Assembly (NCBI RefSeq): GCF_000760035.1
Contig: NZ_JNAO01000001.1
Span: 56,893-120,892 of the forward strand
Source: Prochlorococcus marinus str. MIT 9314
GTDB lineage: Bacteria > Cyanobacteriota > Cyanobacteriia > PCC-6307 > Cyanobiaceae
Reading direction: 5' to 3'
Length of the DNA: 64,000 nucleotides
A program made the translations under genes and the position numbers. The notes beneath the pieces are model-generated. The model was not told the DNA's origin and did not search any database. It saw nothing but the letters and a program-made list of their open reading frames with translations. This document shows, in pieces, positions 48,747-59,031 of the stretch (its first letter is position 1; every line of letters starts with the position of its first letter).

Positions 48747-49655
48747 ATGTTAAATATGAAAAAAAAATATTTTTTTTTAAGTTTGATACTTCTTCTTTCT
48801 ATTGCTTCAGGCTCATGTAAGAGAATATCAAATAAAAATGAAACTAAAGAAGTAATACTGGCAAGTTTCACTGTTTTGGCGGATATAATTAACAATGTCG
48901 CTAAAGATGATTTTATTGTTAGATCAATAACGAAACCTGGAGTTGAAGTTCATGGCTACCAACCAACTCCAAGCGATTTGGTAAATGCCTCTAATGCTTT
49001 TGTTTTTTTTGATAATGGATTTGGATTTGAATTATGGGCTGAAAAATTTGTTTCTAATTTAAAAGTTAAAAGAATTACAGTCGCGGAAGATTTGGATCCT
49101 ATTTTTATAAGTGAAGATTTTTACAAAGGGAAACCCAATCCTCATGCCTGGATTTCACCAAAAAGAGGGATCCTATACGTAGATATTCTCGTGGATTCTT
49201 TATCAGAATTGAGGCCATCCAAAAGGACATTATTTGAAGAAAATGGAAAAATTTATAAAGATAAACTATCTAAAATAGATAAAGAATTCTCACTTTTTAT
49301 TAATAACTTAAATAAAGACAGGAGGTATCTAGTAAGTTGTGAAGGTGCTTTTTCGTATCTAACAAATGATTATGGATTAGAGGAAGTTTATTTGTGGCCA
49401 GTTAATGCTGAGAGTCAAATTACTCCCAAAAGAATGGCAAGAACAATTTCCCTAGTTAAAGAAAAAAATGTTCCATCTGTATTTTGCGAAAGTACTGTAA
49501 GTAACGAATCTCAAATGGTTGTTGCAAACGAAACTGGGGCTAATTTTGGAGGAAATCTTTATGTTGATTCATTATCTGATGATAGTGGGCCAGCTAGTTC
49601 CTATATAAAAATGCTTGAGCATAATTTGGATTTGATTAAAAGAGGACTTTTTTGA
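48747..49655 (+). CDS. mntC: Manganese-type ABC transporter, substrate-binding lipoprotein
   Basis: This periplasmic cluster A-I binding protein has a signal peptide ending in an SGSC lipobox, so Cys24 is likely lipidated. The four ligands fit the Mn/Fe set rather than the zinc set: His69 (VEVHGYQ), His133 (NPHAWI), Glu199 (SCEGAF) and Asp274 (YVDSL). The 302-residue length is normal; the ATG at 48756 may be the true start. It heads mntC-mntA-mntB. Mn supply matters for photosystem II. Zinc or iron remains possible. Confidence 0.9.
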   Translation: MLNMKKKYFFLSLILLLSIASGSCKRISNKNETKEVILASFTVLADIINNVAKDDFIVRSITKPGVEVHGYQPTPSDLVNASNAFVFFDNGFGFELWAEKFVSNLKVKRITVAEDLDPIFISEDFYKGKPNPHAWISPKRGILYVDILVDSLSELRPSKRTLFEENGKIYKDKLSKIDKEFSLFINNLNKDRRYLVSCEGAFSYLTNDYGLEEVYLWPVNAESQITPKRMARTISLVKEKNVPSVFCESTVSNESQMVVANETGANFGGNLYVDSLSDDSGPASSYIKMLEHNLDLIKRGLF

Positions 49656-49658
49656 ATT

Positions 49659-50423
49659 ATGGAAACAATCAATTATCAAAACTTTAGGATTGAGGCAGAG
49701 AATATTTGCGTAGATTACAACGGTAAGGTGGCTTTGTATGATGCCAATTTAAGATTGCAACCTGGCCAAATCTGTGGGTTAGTAGGGATGAACGGGGCTG
49801 GTAAAACAACTTTCTTTAATGCTTTAACTGGCTTTGTAAATATTTCAAAGGGAAAAATTAGAATAAATGGAGAGTCTCTAAGATCTGCTCAAAAAGATCA
49901 GACAATTGCTTATGTTCCTCAAAATGAGGGAATTGATAGTCAATTTCCAATAAGTGTTTGGGATGTAGTAATGATGGGAAGATATGGTTCGATGAATATT
50001 TTTAGGTGTCCTAGAGAATCTGATGTTCAGGCGGTCAAAGATGCTATTGAGAGAGTTGATCTTACTGATCATTTATCTACACCTATTGGAAACTTATCTG
50101 GAGGTCAGAGAAAACGAACTTTTTTAGCTAGAGCAATTGCGCAAAGAGCATCAATACTTCTTCTTGATGAGCCTTTTTCAGGTGTTGATATAAGAACTGA
50201 AAAACTTATCTCGGAATTATTTATTCAATTTAAAAATGAGGGGAAAACCATATTATTATCAACGCACGATATGATTCATGTCCGTGAATTTTGTGATTTG
50301 GTTCTTTTAATAAATAAAACTGTTGTAGCTTATGGTGAAACCTCTGAAGTGTTTACCCCTGAAAATATTACAACCACTTTTGGAGGGATCTCACCTGATT
50401 TCTTGTTTGGACCTGAATCCTAA
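49659..50423 (+). CDS. mntA: Manganese-type ABC transporter, ATPase
   Basis: The 254-residue ATPase energises the importer. Walker A GMNGAGKTT, signature LSGGQRKR, Walker B ILLLDEPFSG and the switch His in LLSTHD are all present. It starts 3 bp after mntC and is followed by the permease 12 bp later. Confidence 0.93.
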   Translation: METINYQNFRIEAENICVDYNGKVALYDANLRLQPGQICGLVGMNGAGKTTFFNALTGFVNISKGKIRINGESLRSAQKDQTIAYVPQNEGIDSQFPISVWDVVMMGRYGSMNIFRCPRESDVQAVKDAIERVDLTDHLSTPIGNLSGGQRKRTFLARAIAQRASILLLDEPFSGVDIRTEKLISELFIQFKNEGKTILLSTHDMIHVREFCDLVLLINKTVVAYGETSEVFTPENITTTFGGISPDFLFGPES

Positions 50424-50435
50424 ATTTTAATTTAT

Positions 50436-51308
50436 ATGGAGCTCTGTTCTTTTTTAACTTTAGATTCATTCATCACAGATCCTTTAACTCATGACTTTAT
50501 GAGAAAAGCACTTCTTATGAGTTCATTAGTTGCAGCTGTTTGTGGTTTTCTATCAAGTTATTTGACTCTTAAAGGATGGGCTTTAATGGGAGATGCAGTG
50601 TCACATTCGGTAATGCCTGGTGTTGTGGTTGCTTATGCATTAGGTCTTCCCTTCTCATTAGGGGCATTTATTTTCGGAGTCGGTTCTGTAGCCTTGATAG
50701 GGTTTATTAAGCAGAAATCTAGAGTTAAGGAAGATACTGTTATTGGGTTGGTATTTACTGGATTTTTCGCTCTTGGAATAGTATTGGTTTCTAAGATTAA
50801 AAGTAATATTGATCTACACTCTATTCTTTTTGGTAGTCCATTAGGAATATCGCTTTCAGATGTAAAACAAACTATATTCATTTCTTTATTGGTAGTAATC
50901 CTTTTATCAATTTTCAGAAAAGATTTAATGCTTTATTGTTTTGATCCTAGGCATGCAAAAACAGTTGGGATTAATGTATTTTTTCTTCATTATTTACTCC
51001 TCACATGCTTATCTTTGGCAGCTGTTGTGGGGCTGCAGTCTGTTGGAATTATTTTGGTAGTTGCAATGTTGATTACACCAGGGGCTACAGCATATTTACT
51101 TACGGATAAGTTTGATAATATGACAGTAATTTCAGTATTAAGTGCAATCATCTCAAGCCTTATCGGAATCTATGTTAGTTTTTGGTTTGATCTTGAAACA
51201 GGTGGATCAATTGTCTTGGCACAAACTTTTATATTTTTATTTGCTTTTTTATTCGCCCCAAGATACGGAATATTTAAGTTAAAGAAATTATTTGCTGGGT
51301 ATAAATGA
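50436..51308 (+). CDS. mntB: Manganese-type ABC transporter, permease
   Basis: The 290-residue ABC-3 type permease has about eight membrane spans and the conserved GDAVSHSVMPGVV and LQSVGIILVVAMLITPGATA segments. It completes the importer with mntC and mntA. The stop overlaps the next start by four bases (ATGA), so the DUF4336 protein is probably coupled to it. Confidence 0.93.
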   Translation: MELCSFLTLDSFITDPLTHDFMRKALLMSSLVAAVCGFLSSYLTLKGWALMGDAVSHSVMPGVVVAYALGLPFSLGAFIFGVGSVALIGFIKQKSRVKEDTVIGLVFTGFFALGIVLVSKIKSNIDLHSILFGSPLGISLSDVKQTIFISLLVVILLSIFRKDLMLYCFDPRHAKTVGINVFFLHYLLLTCLSLAAVVGLQSVGIILVVAMLITPGATAYLLTDKFDNMTVISVLSAIISSLIGIYVSFWFDLETGGSIVLAQTFIFLFAFLFAPRYGIFKLKKLFAGYK

Positions 51309-52477
51309 TTGTAGTGGATGAAACTTTAAATAAAAAGTGGAATTGGTGGCCATTATTCCCCTTATATCCTTATGGGAAAAAGAAAACAATTTTAAAAGAA
51401 TTAATTCCTGATCAAATATGGTCCTTGGAACAAATACAGGGACTTTATTATGTTGCGGTTCCAATAAGAATGACGGTAATAAAGGTTGATAATGGATTGA
51501 TGCTAATAAATCCACTGCCTCCGACAAAAGAATTAATAAATGAGTTAGAAAAATTAATTTCGATTCATGGCAAAGTAAAAACAATAATTCTACCGAGTGC
51601 CTCTGGACTAGAACATAAAATCGGATTGCCAGCTCTTTCAAGAACTTTTAAAGATGCAGAAATTTGGCTTTGTCCAGGACAATGGAGTTTCCCCATAAAT
51701 TTACCACTAGATTTCTTAGGAATTCCATCAAAAAGATCAAGAATACTTTTTGAGGAAGGTACTCCACATACAAATTACTTTAAATGGTCTTCATTAGGCC
51801 CTCTGAATTTAGGACTTGGAAGATATCAGGAGATAAGCTGTTTCCATTATCCTACGAAAACACTTCATGTGACAGACGCAATAGTTGGAATAGACTCCAA
51901 TCCCCCTGAGATATTTGATTTTGATCCAACTCCACTTCTTTTTCATTCTAGAGAGAGAGGAGACGAACCTTTGATTGACTCCATCGAATATAGAAAAAAA
52001 GGATGGAAAAGATTAGTCTTGTTTTCATCTTTTTTAAAACCAGGTAAATTAAATATTCCACCTTTAAAAAAAATATTTAAGTATTCATTCAAAAAAGATC
52101 TGAGGAATTGGAGATCTCATTTCGGCATTTATCCCTTTTTATGGGACGAAGATTGGGAATCTTCTCTTGTTGAAATAATGGGTAAAGATACTCCTAAGAT
52201 TCAAATTGCACCAGTTTTACAGAAATTAATTTTTCCGCGTTCAAAAGAAGTTTTACTCAAATGGTTAGAAAATATCAAGTCTTTTGAAGATATGGAATAT
52301 TTAATTCCAGCTCATTTTACGGCTCCTATAAAATTTACAATAGAAGATTGTCAAAAATTAATTAATGAAATTAATTCCCAAAAGTGGGACAAACTTCCTG
52401 AGGATAATAAATTTTTGATGGGTTTATATAAAAAGTTGTTTGAACTAGGAATAATTCCTGAAGAAGTAAATCTTTAA
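51305..52477 (+). CDS. DUF4336 family protein
   Basis: The 390-residue protein matches the DUF4336 family of cyanobacteria and plants, with the start NKKWNWWPLFPLYPYGKKK and YYVAVPIRMTVIKV. Its N-terminal half has the beta-sheet order of metallo-beta-lactamase-like proteins, but no HxHxDH motif, so it is probably not a metallohydrolase. It starts within the last bases of mntB. The function is unknown; the overlap hints at a metal-linked role but is only suggestive. Confidence 0.82.
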   Translation: MIVVDETLNKKWNWWPLFPLYPYGKKKTILKELIPDQIWSLEQIQGLYYVAVPIRMTVIKVDNGLMLINPLPPTKELINELEKLISIHGKVKTIILPSASGLEHKIGLPALSRTFKDAEIWLCPGQWSFPINLPLDFLGIPSKRSRILFEEGTPHTNYFKWSSLGPLNLGLGRYQEISCFHYPTKTLHVTDAIVGIDSNPPEIFDFDPTPLLFHSRERGDEPLIDSIEYRKKGWKRLVLFSSFLKPGKLNIPPLKKIFKYSFKKDLRNWRSHFGIYPFLWDEDWESSLVEIMGKDTPKIQIAPVLQKLIFPRSKEVLLKWLENIKSFEDMEYLIPAHFTAPIKFTIEDCQKLINEINSQKWDKLPEDNKFLMGLYKKLFELGIIPEEVNL

Positions 52478-52486
52478 AAACAACTA

Positions 52487-52819
52487 TTATTCAATAGACA
52501 TCTTCTCATCATTTTTAAGAGTTTGTTCCAGCTCTTTTCTTTGCTCCATTTGTCTTAAGAAATATCCTGTCATCATTGCAGAAGATAATAAATTTGCAAT
52601 GTTGTCTTTTGAGGATGTTATTTTTACATCAAATTGATCTGAAGGAAGCATTCCAAGAAGACCTTGAACATTATGTCTAATAATTTCTTGAATATCTTCA
52701 CTAGCTGATTTTGCTACTCTTTGCAAAACTTCTGGAGATTGTTTTTGTAAATATTGGATTAAATCATTCTCATCGTTTGGGTCATTATTTTCAGTAGCAA
52801 GAAATTCTGGATTAAACAT
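52487..52819 (-). CDS. DUF760 family protein
   Basis: The 110-residue helical protein matches DUF760, a family shared by cyanobacteria and plastids (the plant members are UV-B-responsive). It has no membrane span, and its core is LQRVAKSASEDIQEIIRHN. The function is unknown. It follows lepB by 45 bp, and the convergent DUF4336 gene ends 9 bp away. Confidence 0.82.
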   Translation of the reverse strand: MFNPEFLATENNDPNDENDLIQYLQKQSPEVLQRVAKSASEDIQEIIRHNVQGLLGMLPSDQFDVKITSSKDNIANLLSSAMMTGYFLRQMEQRKELEQTLKNDEKMSIE

Positions 52820-52864
52820 TTCTACAACTTCAAGATATAAAAACCCTACAACATCACGTACCCA

Positions 52865-53449
52865 TTAATCTAAATTATTAAGGGCAGGGAACCGAATAGG
52901 TCCAATTTTATTAAACGGCCAATATCTAAAAATAGCTTTACCAATAACCTTGTCATAGGGTAAAAACCCCCAAATATGTGAGTCCATACTGTTATTTCTA
53001 TTATCTCCCATCACCCATAATGACTTTTCTGGGACAATAAAAGGCCCTATAGAATAATTAATATTTTTGTCAAAAACGTAATTTCTTTGAGCGATATCAT
53101 TTAAGTAAAGGTTACCTTCTCTTACTTCTACTTTGTCTCCAGGTGTTCCAATTACTCTTTTTATTAGTGCAGTATCTGCTTCATAACCAGCATTAATTAA
53201 TTGTTCCGGAACGTTAAAAACAACTATTTTATTTTTTAATTTTGAAAGATTTGATTTGGAAGTGATTTTGGGGGTTACCTTCTCAACAAGAATTTTATCT
53301 TGTATTTGAAGAGTTGGAAGCATTGAACCGGATGGGATCCATCTTGGCTCTATAACCTGCCATCGTATAATTAAAGCTATAGATATCCAGATTAAAAGAT
53401 TTTTTAAATCTTTTAGTATTGAATTTCTTTTTTCTTGAGTTTTAGACAT
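52865..53449 (-). CDS. lepB: Signal peptidase I
   Basis: This membrane peptidase removes signal peptides from exported proteins. The 194 residues have one N-terminal anchor (about 14-30), catalytic Ser42 in PSGSMLPTL, catalytic Lys97 in LIKRVIGTPGD, and the GDNRNNSMDSHIWG box. It is divergent from menD with 50 bp between. Confidence 0.95.
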   Translation of the reverse strand: MSKTQEKRNSILKDLKNLLIWISIALIIRWQVIEPRWIPSGSMLPTLQIQDKILVEKVTPKITSKSNLSKLKNKIVVFNVPEQLINAGYEADTALIKRVIGTPGDKVEVREGNLYLNDIAQRNYVFDKNINYSIGPFIVPEKSLWVMGDNRNNSMDSHIWGFLPYDKVIGKAIFRYWPFNKIGPIRFPALNNLD

Positions 53450-53499
53450 GTTTTATTTAATTCAGTTATAAGGAAAATCCCAAAGCATTTATATAAATT

Positions 53500-55263
53500 A
53501 TGACATCATCTATTGAATGCAAAAATTTTCTTAGAAGTTTACAACTTTTGAATCTCTTAATAAAAATAGGAGTTCAAAATTTAATACTATGTCCAGGTAG
53601 TAGATCAGCACCCCTAGCGATAGCTGCTGGAGAATTAAATAAATTAGGATTAGTAAATATTTTTAATTCAATAGATGAGAGATCTGCGGGATTCCACTCT
53701 CTTGGGATTTCTACTGCATCAGGTAATCTTTCTTTAGTTATTACCACTTCTGGGACTGCCGTAAGTAACTTATTGCCAGCAGCAGTTGAGGCAGACCGAT
53801 CTTGTCAAGGTATTATATTTCTTACTGCTGATAGACCTTTAAGATTAAAAGATTGTGGCGCTAATCAAACAGTAAATCAAGAAGATTTTTTGACTTCAGT
53901 CTGCAGAAGGGTTTTAAGTACAAATCTAAATGGACTTCATGAAACACAAGAAAACGAGATCCTGAATTTAGTTCGAATTACTGAGAAACAAATATCAATT
54001 TTCCCTGGGCCTATTCATTTAAATATTCCTATTGATAAGCCTTTAGATATTTCACTTTTAAATAAAAAAAATGTTTTAGAGGTTTTTGAAAGAATTTATT
54101 TAAAGAAAAAATATACATTTCAGGAAGTTGAAATAAAATCTGATAAAAACAAATTCTTAGAAATTTCAAAAAGTTTAAATTTAGATGAATCCGGCATTAT
54201 TTTGGTAGGTCCCTATCAAGGTTCCATGAATGATTTGATTTCTTTCAATAAATCTTTAGAAAGATTGCAAGAAATTACTGGTTGGCCAGTATTTGCTGAT
54301 CCTGTTTCAGGAGTTAATTCTGATTTGAGAGGATTAGTTGTGAATTGGGAATTAGTCTTAAGAAAAAATAAAAATTCAATAAATTGTCATCAACTTTTGA
54401 GGCTTGGCCCCATGTCATCTTCAATTGATTTGGAGAAATTTTTAATAACTTTCGGAGGTATACAAATTCTTATAAAAGAAAAAAACTATAGAAAATTGGA
54501 TCCTATAAAAAAATCATTTGAATATGATTTTGGGCTTTTAAATTTTACTACTCTATTGCTAGAAGAATTATCAATTAACGAAAAAAACAAAAAGTCTCTT
54601 ACGCCGTTAGCCCAAGATCTTATAGAGGAAGGTAAGCAAATAAAAGAAATTTTAAAAGAGAAAATTACTCAAGATAATCAAATTACTGAGTATATGCTTG
54701 CAAACCTTGTACCAAAAATTTGGCCAGCTGAAAATCCTATAATGCTCTCCGCAAGCAGCCCAATTAGAGATTGGCTCACATTTTCTGAGAATGGTACTTT
54801 AACAAGAGACTGTTTCAGCTTTAGGGGTGCTTCTGGCATAGACGGTACTTTATCTCTTGCATTGGGTATTTCTAGAATTAAAAATCCTTTACTTCTTGTG
54901 ACTGGAGATTTGGCTTTTATTCATGATATAAATGGTTGGCTGATTGAAAATTCAATCGACATGAATTTAACAATTCTTCTAATAAATAATAATGGCGGAA
55001 ATATATTTAATCGTATTTATAAAAAAAATTTACAAAAAGATGATTTAAAAAAACTGTTCCTTATGCCAAAAGAAATAAACTGGCCAAAACTCTTGGAAGG
55101 CTATCAGGTAAACTTTAAAAGCGTGGCAAATTTTAAAAAATTACGAGAGGCATTAGATTGGAGCATTTCTATCCAGAAATCTGTAATAATTAAAGTTGAT
55201 GTTGATCCAGAAAATGAAATTTGTGAAAAAAATGCCCTGCTAGAAAAAATAATTGGCAGTTAA
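53500..55263 (+). CDS. menD: SEPHCHC synthase (phylloquinone synthesis)
   Basis: MenD uses thiamine diphosphate to join isochorismate and 2-oxoglutarate on the way to phylloquinone, the photosystem I cofactor. The 587 residues have the N-terminal [12 protein letters not shown] and a ThDP-binding [15 protein letters not shown] with NNNGGNIF. menB is 35 bp downstream on the same strand, and glgA and murF follow closely. Confidence 0.95.
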   Translation: MTSSIECKNFLRSLQLLNLLIKIGVQNLILCPGSRSAPLAIAAGELNKLGLVNIFNSIDERSAGFHSLGISTASGNLSLVITTSGTAVSNLLPAAVEADRSCQGIIFLTADRPLRLKDCGANQTVNQEDFLTSVCRRVLSTNLNGLHETQENEILNLVRITEKQISIFPGPIHLNIPIDKPLDISLLNKKNVLEVFERIYLKKKYTFQEVEIKSDKNKFLEISKSLNLDESGIILVGPYQGSMNDLISFNKSLERLQEITGWPVFADPVSGVNSDLRGLVVNWELVLRKNKNSINCHQLLRLGPMSSSIDLEKFLITFGGIQILIKEKNYRKLDPIKKSFEYDFGLLNFTTLLLEELSINEKNKKSLTPLAQDLIEEGKQIKEILKEKITQDNQITEYMLANLVPKIWPAENPIMLSASSPIRDWLTFSENGTLTRDCFSFRGASGIDGTLSLALGISRIKNPLLLVTGDLAFIHDINGWLIENSIDMNLTILLINNNGGNIFNRIYKKNLQKDDLKKLFLMPKEINWPKLLEGYQVNFKSVANFKKLREALDWSISIQKSVIIKVDVDPENEICEKNALLEKIIGS

Positions 55264-55298
55264 ATTTATCATTTTCTATTTTTGAATAATTAGATTTC

Positions 55299-56156
55299 AT
55301 GAAAGTATTACCTGGTAAAACAACTTTAAATTGGTCAGAGTGCAAATCTTATGAAGATATATTGTTTCACAAATCAGATGAGGGAATTGCGAGAATTGCA
55401 ATTAATCGACCTGAAAAAAGAAATGCATTTAGGCCACAAACTATAGATGAACTCATTGACGCATTTGATATCGTAAGAAATGATGAAACTATTGGCGTAG
55501 TTCTCTTTACAGGTGCGGGACCTGACAAGAAAGGCATTTATTCTTTTTGCTCTGGAGGTGATCAGTGTGTAAGGGGTAAAAATGGGTATAAAAATGATGA
55601 AGGGCAGCAAAGATTAAATGTACTTGAACTTCAAAGATTAATAAGAAGTTTGCCTAAAGTGGTTATTGCCTTAGTCCCCGGTTTTGCAATTGGAGGAGGA
55701 CAGGTACTTCATTTAATTTGTGATCTCAGTATCGCCTCTGAAAATGCAATATTTGGTCAAACAGGCCCAAGAGTTGGTAGTTTTGATGCCGGTTTTGGAT
55801 CTAGTTATTTAGCAAGGGTTGTTGGTCAAAGAAAAGCAAAAGAAATTTGGTTTTTATGTAGAAAATATAATTCCAAGGAAGCTCTTGAGATGGGCTTGAT
55901 AAATGCAATTACAAAGATTGAAGAATTAGAAGCTGAGGGTGTAATCTGGGCAAGAGAGATTTTACGAAATAGTCCAACTGCTATTCGTATTCTTAAAGCT
56001 TCATTCAATGCGGAGAATGATGGGATTGCTGGTATTCAGGAATTATCTGGATATGCAACTCAATTATTCTATTCGACTGAAGAAGCCCAAGAAGGTAGAG
56101 ATGCCTTTCTTGAAAAGCGTCCACCAGACTTCTCTGAATATAAGTGGACACCCTAG
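55299..56156 (+). CDS. menB: 1,4-dihydroxy-2-naphthoyl-CoA synthase
   Basis: MenB is a crotonase-fold enzyme that closes the naphthoate ring in phylloquinone synthesis. The 285 residues include [12 protein letters not shown], the oxyanion segment [10 protein letters not shown] and [15 protein letters not shown]. It follows menD after 35 bp and precedes glgA by 36 bp. Confidence 0.96.
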   Translation: MKVLPGKTTLNWSECKSYEDILFHKSDEGIARIAINRPEKRNAFRPQTIDELIDAFDIVRNDETIGVVLFTGAGPDKKGIYSFCSGGDQCVRGKNGYKNDEGQQRLNVLELQRLIRSLPKVVIALVPGFAIGGGQVLHLICDLSIASENAIFGQTGPRVGSFDAGFGSSYLARVVGQRKAKEIWFLCRKYNSKEALEMGLINAITKIEELEAEGVIWAREILRNSPTAIRILKASFNAENDGIAGIQELSGYATQLFYSTEEAQEGRDAFLEKRPPDFSEYKWTP

Positions 56157-56192
56157 TTTATTTTTCAAAAGGACTTTTTTAAATAATTATCA

Positions 56193-57644
56193 ATGAGAAT
56201 TCTTCTTGCCGCTGCCGAATGTGCTCCAATGATCAAAGTTGGAGGTATGGGAGATGTGGTTGGTTCGTTGCCTCCATCTTTGATAAAACTTGGTCACGAT
56301 GTAAGGGTAATAATTCCAGGATATGGAAAATTGTGGAGTCTTTTAGAGGTATCGAATGAGCCAGTCTTTAGAGCAAATACAATGGGCACTGATTTTGCTG
56401 TATATAAAGCAAAACATCCCATTCATAATTATGTGATTTACCTAGTGGGTCATCCAACATTTGACTCTGACCAAATATACGGAGGCGAAAATGAGGACTG
56501 GCGCTTTACATTTTTTGCCAGTGCCACTGCAGAATTTGCCTGGAATTGTTGGAAACCTCAAGTTCTCCATTGCCATGATTGGCACACTGGAATGATTCCC
56601 GTCTGGATGCACCAGGACCCAGAAATTAGTACTGTCTTCACAATTCATAATTTAAAATACCAAGGCCCTTGGAGATGGAAACTTGAAAAAATGACTTGGT
56701 GTCCTTGGTATATGCATGGAGACCACACAATGGCTGCGGCAATGTTGTACGCAGATAGGGTCAATGCTGTTTCTCCGACTTATGCAGATGAAATTAAAAC
56801 CCATGAATACGGGGAAAGCCTCGAAGGATTACTTTGTTACATATCAGGTAAATTACGAGGTATTCTTAATGGTATAGATCTAGATGAATGGAATCCAGCC
56901 AAAGATCCAGTTTTGCCAGCTAAATTTAGTATTAAGAATTTAGAAAAGAGGAGTGAAAATAAGAAAATACTTCAGAGAGAAATGGGTCTTGAAGTTAATC
57001 CTAAAAAATATCTTTTAGGGATGGTTAGTAGGTTGGTTGATCAAAAAGGAGTTGATTTACTTCTACAAGTTTCAAGAAGACTTTTAGCATATACAGATTC
57101 GCAAATAGCTGTTTTAGGAACTGGAGATCGGTTTTTAGAGTCAGGATTATGGCAACTGGCATTAGATTACCCAGGAAGATTTTCAGTATTTCTTACCTAT
57201 GATGATTCTTTATCAAGGCTTATCTATGGTGGCTCTGATGCATTTTTGATGCCAAGTAGATTCGAACCATGTGGTATTAGTCAACTTCTTGCTATGAGGT
57301 ACGGCTCGATTCCAATAGTAAGGCGAGTTGGAGGTTTAGTTGACACAGTTTTACCTCATGATCCAGAAAATAATAGTGGTACAGGTTTTTGCTTTGATCG
57401 TTTTGAACCTATAGATTTCTATACTTCTTTAGTCAGATCTTGGGAGGCATTCAGGCATAAAGATAGTTGGGAATTACTGCAAAAAAGAGCTATGAGCCAA
57501 GAGTTCAGCTGGCAAAGATCGGCACTCGAATACGAAATTATGTACAAAGATGTTTGCGGAATAAAGGAACCCTCACCTGATGTTGCAGAAGTTGAAAAGT
57601 TCTCTTACGGACAATCAGCTGATCCATCTTTAAATAAAGGATGA
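56193..57644 (+). CDS. glgA: Glycogen synthase
   Basis: GlgA extends glycogen from ADP-glucose. The 483 residues have the family's N-terminal K-x-G-G loop, here [13 protein letters not shown] instead of the commoner KTGGLADV, the HCHDWHTG segment and a C-terminal EPCGISQL with the catalytic Glu. The linkage to men genes has no evident logic. murF starts 12 bp later. Confidence 0.96.
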   Translation: MRILLAAAECAPMIKVGGMGDVVGSLPPSLIKLGHDVRVIIPGYGKLWSLLEVSNEPVFRANTMGTDFAVYKAKHPIHNYVIYLVGHPTFDSDQIYGGENEDWRFTFFASATAEFAWNCWKPQVLHCHDWHTGMIPVWMHQDPEISTVFTIHNLKYQGPWRWKLEKMTWCPWYMHGDHTMAAAMLYADRVNAVSPTYADEIKTHEYGESLEGLLCYISGKLRGILNGIDLDEWNPAKDPVLPAKFSIKNLEKRSENKKILQREMGLEVNPKKYLLGMVSRLVDQKGVDLLLQVSRRLLAYTDSQIAVLGTGDRFLESGLWQLALDYPGRFSVFLTYDDSLSRLIYGGSDAFLMPSRFEPCGISQLLAMRYGSIPIVRRVGGLVDTVLPHDPENNSGTGFCFDRFEPIDFYTSLVRSWEAFRHKDSWELLQKRAMSQEFSWQRSALEYEIMYKDVCGIKEPSPDVAEVEKFSYGQSADPSLNKG

Positions 57645-57656
57645 CTTAATACTTTA

Positions 57657-59030
57657 ATGGACCTTTATTTGTCAGAATTAAATGCTGTTTTAGGTAATAT
57701 TAAAAATCTAGACGAGGATAAAAAAAAATTTTTAAATTTTAAAAATATAAGTATTGATAGTAGAACTTTATTTAAAGATGATCTTTTTATAGCTATTAAG
57801 GGTAAAAATTTTGACGGACATAGTTTTCTCCCAGAGGTTTTAGAGAAAGGAGTTAAATCAGTAGTTATTAAAGAAGGTATGCAGAAATCACTGCCTTATG
57901 ATTTTCCTTGTTGGGTTGTCAATGACACTTTAGAAGCATTTCAAAAATTAACATTGCTCAAAAGAAAAAAATTAAATATTCCTTTGGTTGCGATAACTGG
58001 TTCAGTTGGTAAAACAACTACAAAAGAAATGATTGGTGAAGTTTTAAAGAAACTTGGAAAAATTAAACTTTCCCACGCAAATTTTAATAACGAGATTGGT
58101 GTTGGTCTTACTATTCTTGAGACAGATATGGAAGACAATGTTTTGGTTCTTGAGATGGGAATGAGAGGTCTTGGACAGATCGAAAATTTATCTAAATATA
58201 GTGAACCTGATATTGCAGTAATTACTAACATTGGGACAGCCCATATTGGATTATTAGGCTCAAAAAAAAATATTACTCATGCAAAGTGTGAAATTAGTAA
58301 GTTTTTAAATCCCGAAGGAGTTGTAATAATCCCAGCAAATGATCCCCTTCTTGAAAGAACTTTAAAAGAATACTGGAAAGGTAGAGTAAAAAAAGTTGAG
58401 CTATTAAATATAGAAAATAAGAAGGATAGTTTTAAGAATGATGTTGATTTGCGAGGATTTTATAACACTTTGAATAAAACAATTTTAATTGAAGAAAATA
58501 CCTTTGAAATTTCATTTGAAGGATTTCACAATGCTTCGAATTTCTTATTTGCTTATGCAGTTGCTAAAGAGCTAGGCATTAATTTTGCAAGTTTTAATAA
58601 ATTTGATTTTGCAAGTTTAAGTGGAAGGAATAAAATTCTTAAATCAGTAAAAACAACAATATATGATGAATCATATAATGCTTCGCCAGAGTCAGTAAAA
58701 GCATGTATTAATAATCTGCTTGAAAAACCGAGAAATAAATTTTTCATATTTGGAAGTATGCAAGAATTGGGTGAAGAATCTGAAAAATTTCATAAAGAAA
58801 TATTCAAATTAGTAAATAATTCAGAAATAGAAAAATGTTTATTTATTTGCGATAAAAAAAATGAAAAAATTTACACCAACTATTTAAAAGATAAGAAAAA
58901 ATTTTTAGTTCTTAATAACATAGAAGATGTACCTAAAGAGATAAACAAATCTACAAAAAAAGGTGATTCTATTCTTATAAAAGGAAGCAGATGTTGGCAA
59001 CTTGAAAAAATTATTGAATTAATTAATTAG
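57657..59030 (+). CDS. murF: UDP-MurNAc-tripeptide--D-Ala-D-Ala ligase
   Basis: This is the last cytoplasmic peptide-adding step of peptidoglycan synthesis. The 457-residue Mur ligase has the ATP loop AITGSVGKTTTKEM near 115, a central HANFNNEIGVGLTIL and a C-terminal DESYNASPES. It converges on glmU, another wall-precursor gene, with one base between the stops. Confidence 0.95.
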   Translation: MDLYLSELNAVLGNIKNLDEDKKKFLNFKNISIDSRTLFKDDLFIAIKGKNFDGHSFLPEVLEKGVKSVVIKEGMQKSLPYDFPCWVVNDTLEAFQKLTLLKRKKLNIPLVAITGSVGKTTTKEMIGEVLKKLGKIKLSHANFNNEIGVGLTILETDMEDNVLVLEMGMRGLGQIENLSKYSEPDIAVITNIGTAHIGLLGSKKNITHAKCEISKFLNPEGVVIIPANDPLLERTLKEYWKGRVKKVELLNIENKKDSFKNDVDLRGFYNTLNKTILIEENTFEISFEGFHNASNFLFAYAVAKELGINFASFNKFDFASLSGRNKILKSVKTTIYDESYNASPESVKACINNLLEKPRNKFFIFGSMQELGEESEKFHKEIFKLVNNSEIEKCLFICDKKNEKIYTNYLKDKKKFLVLNNIEDVPKEINKSTKKGDSILIKGSRCWQLEKIIELIN

Positions 59031-59031
59031 A

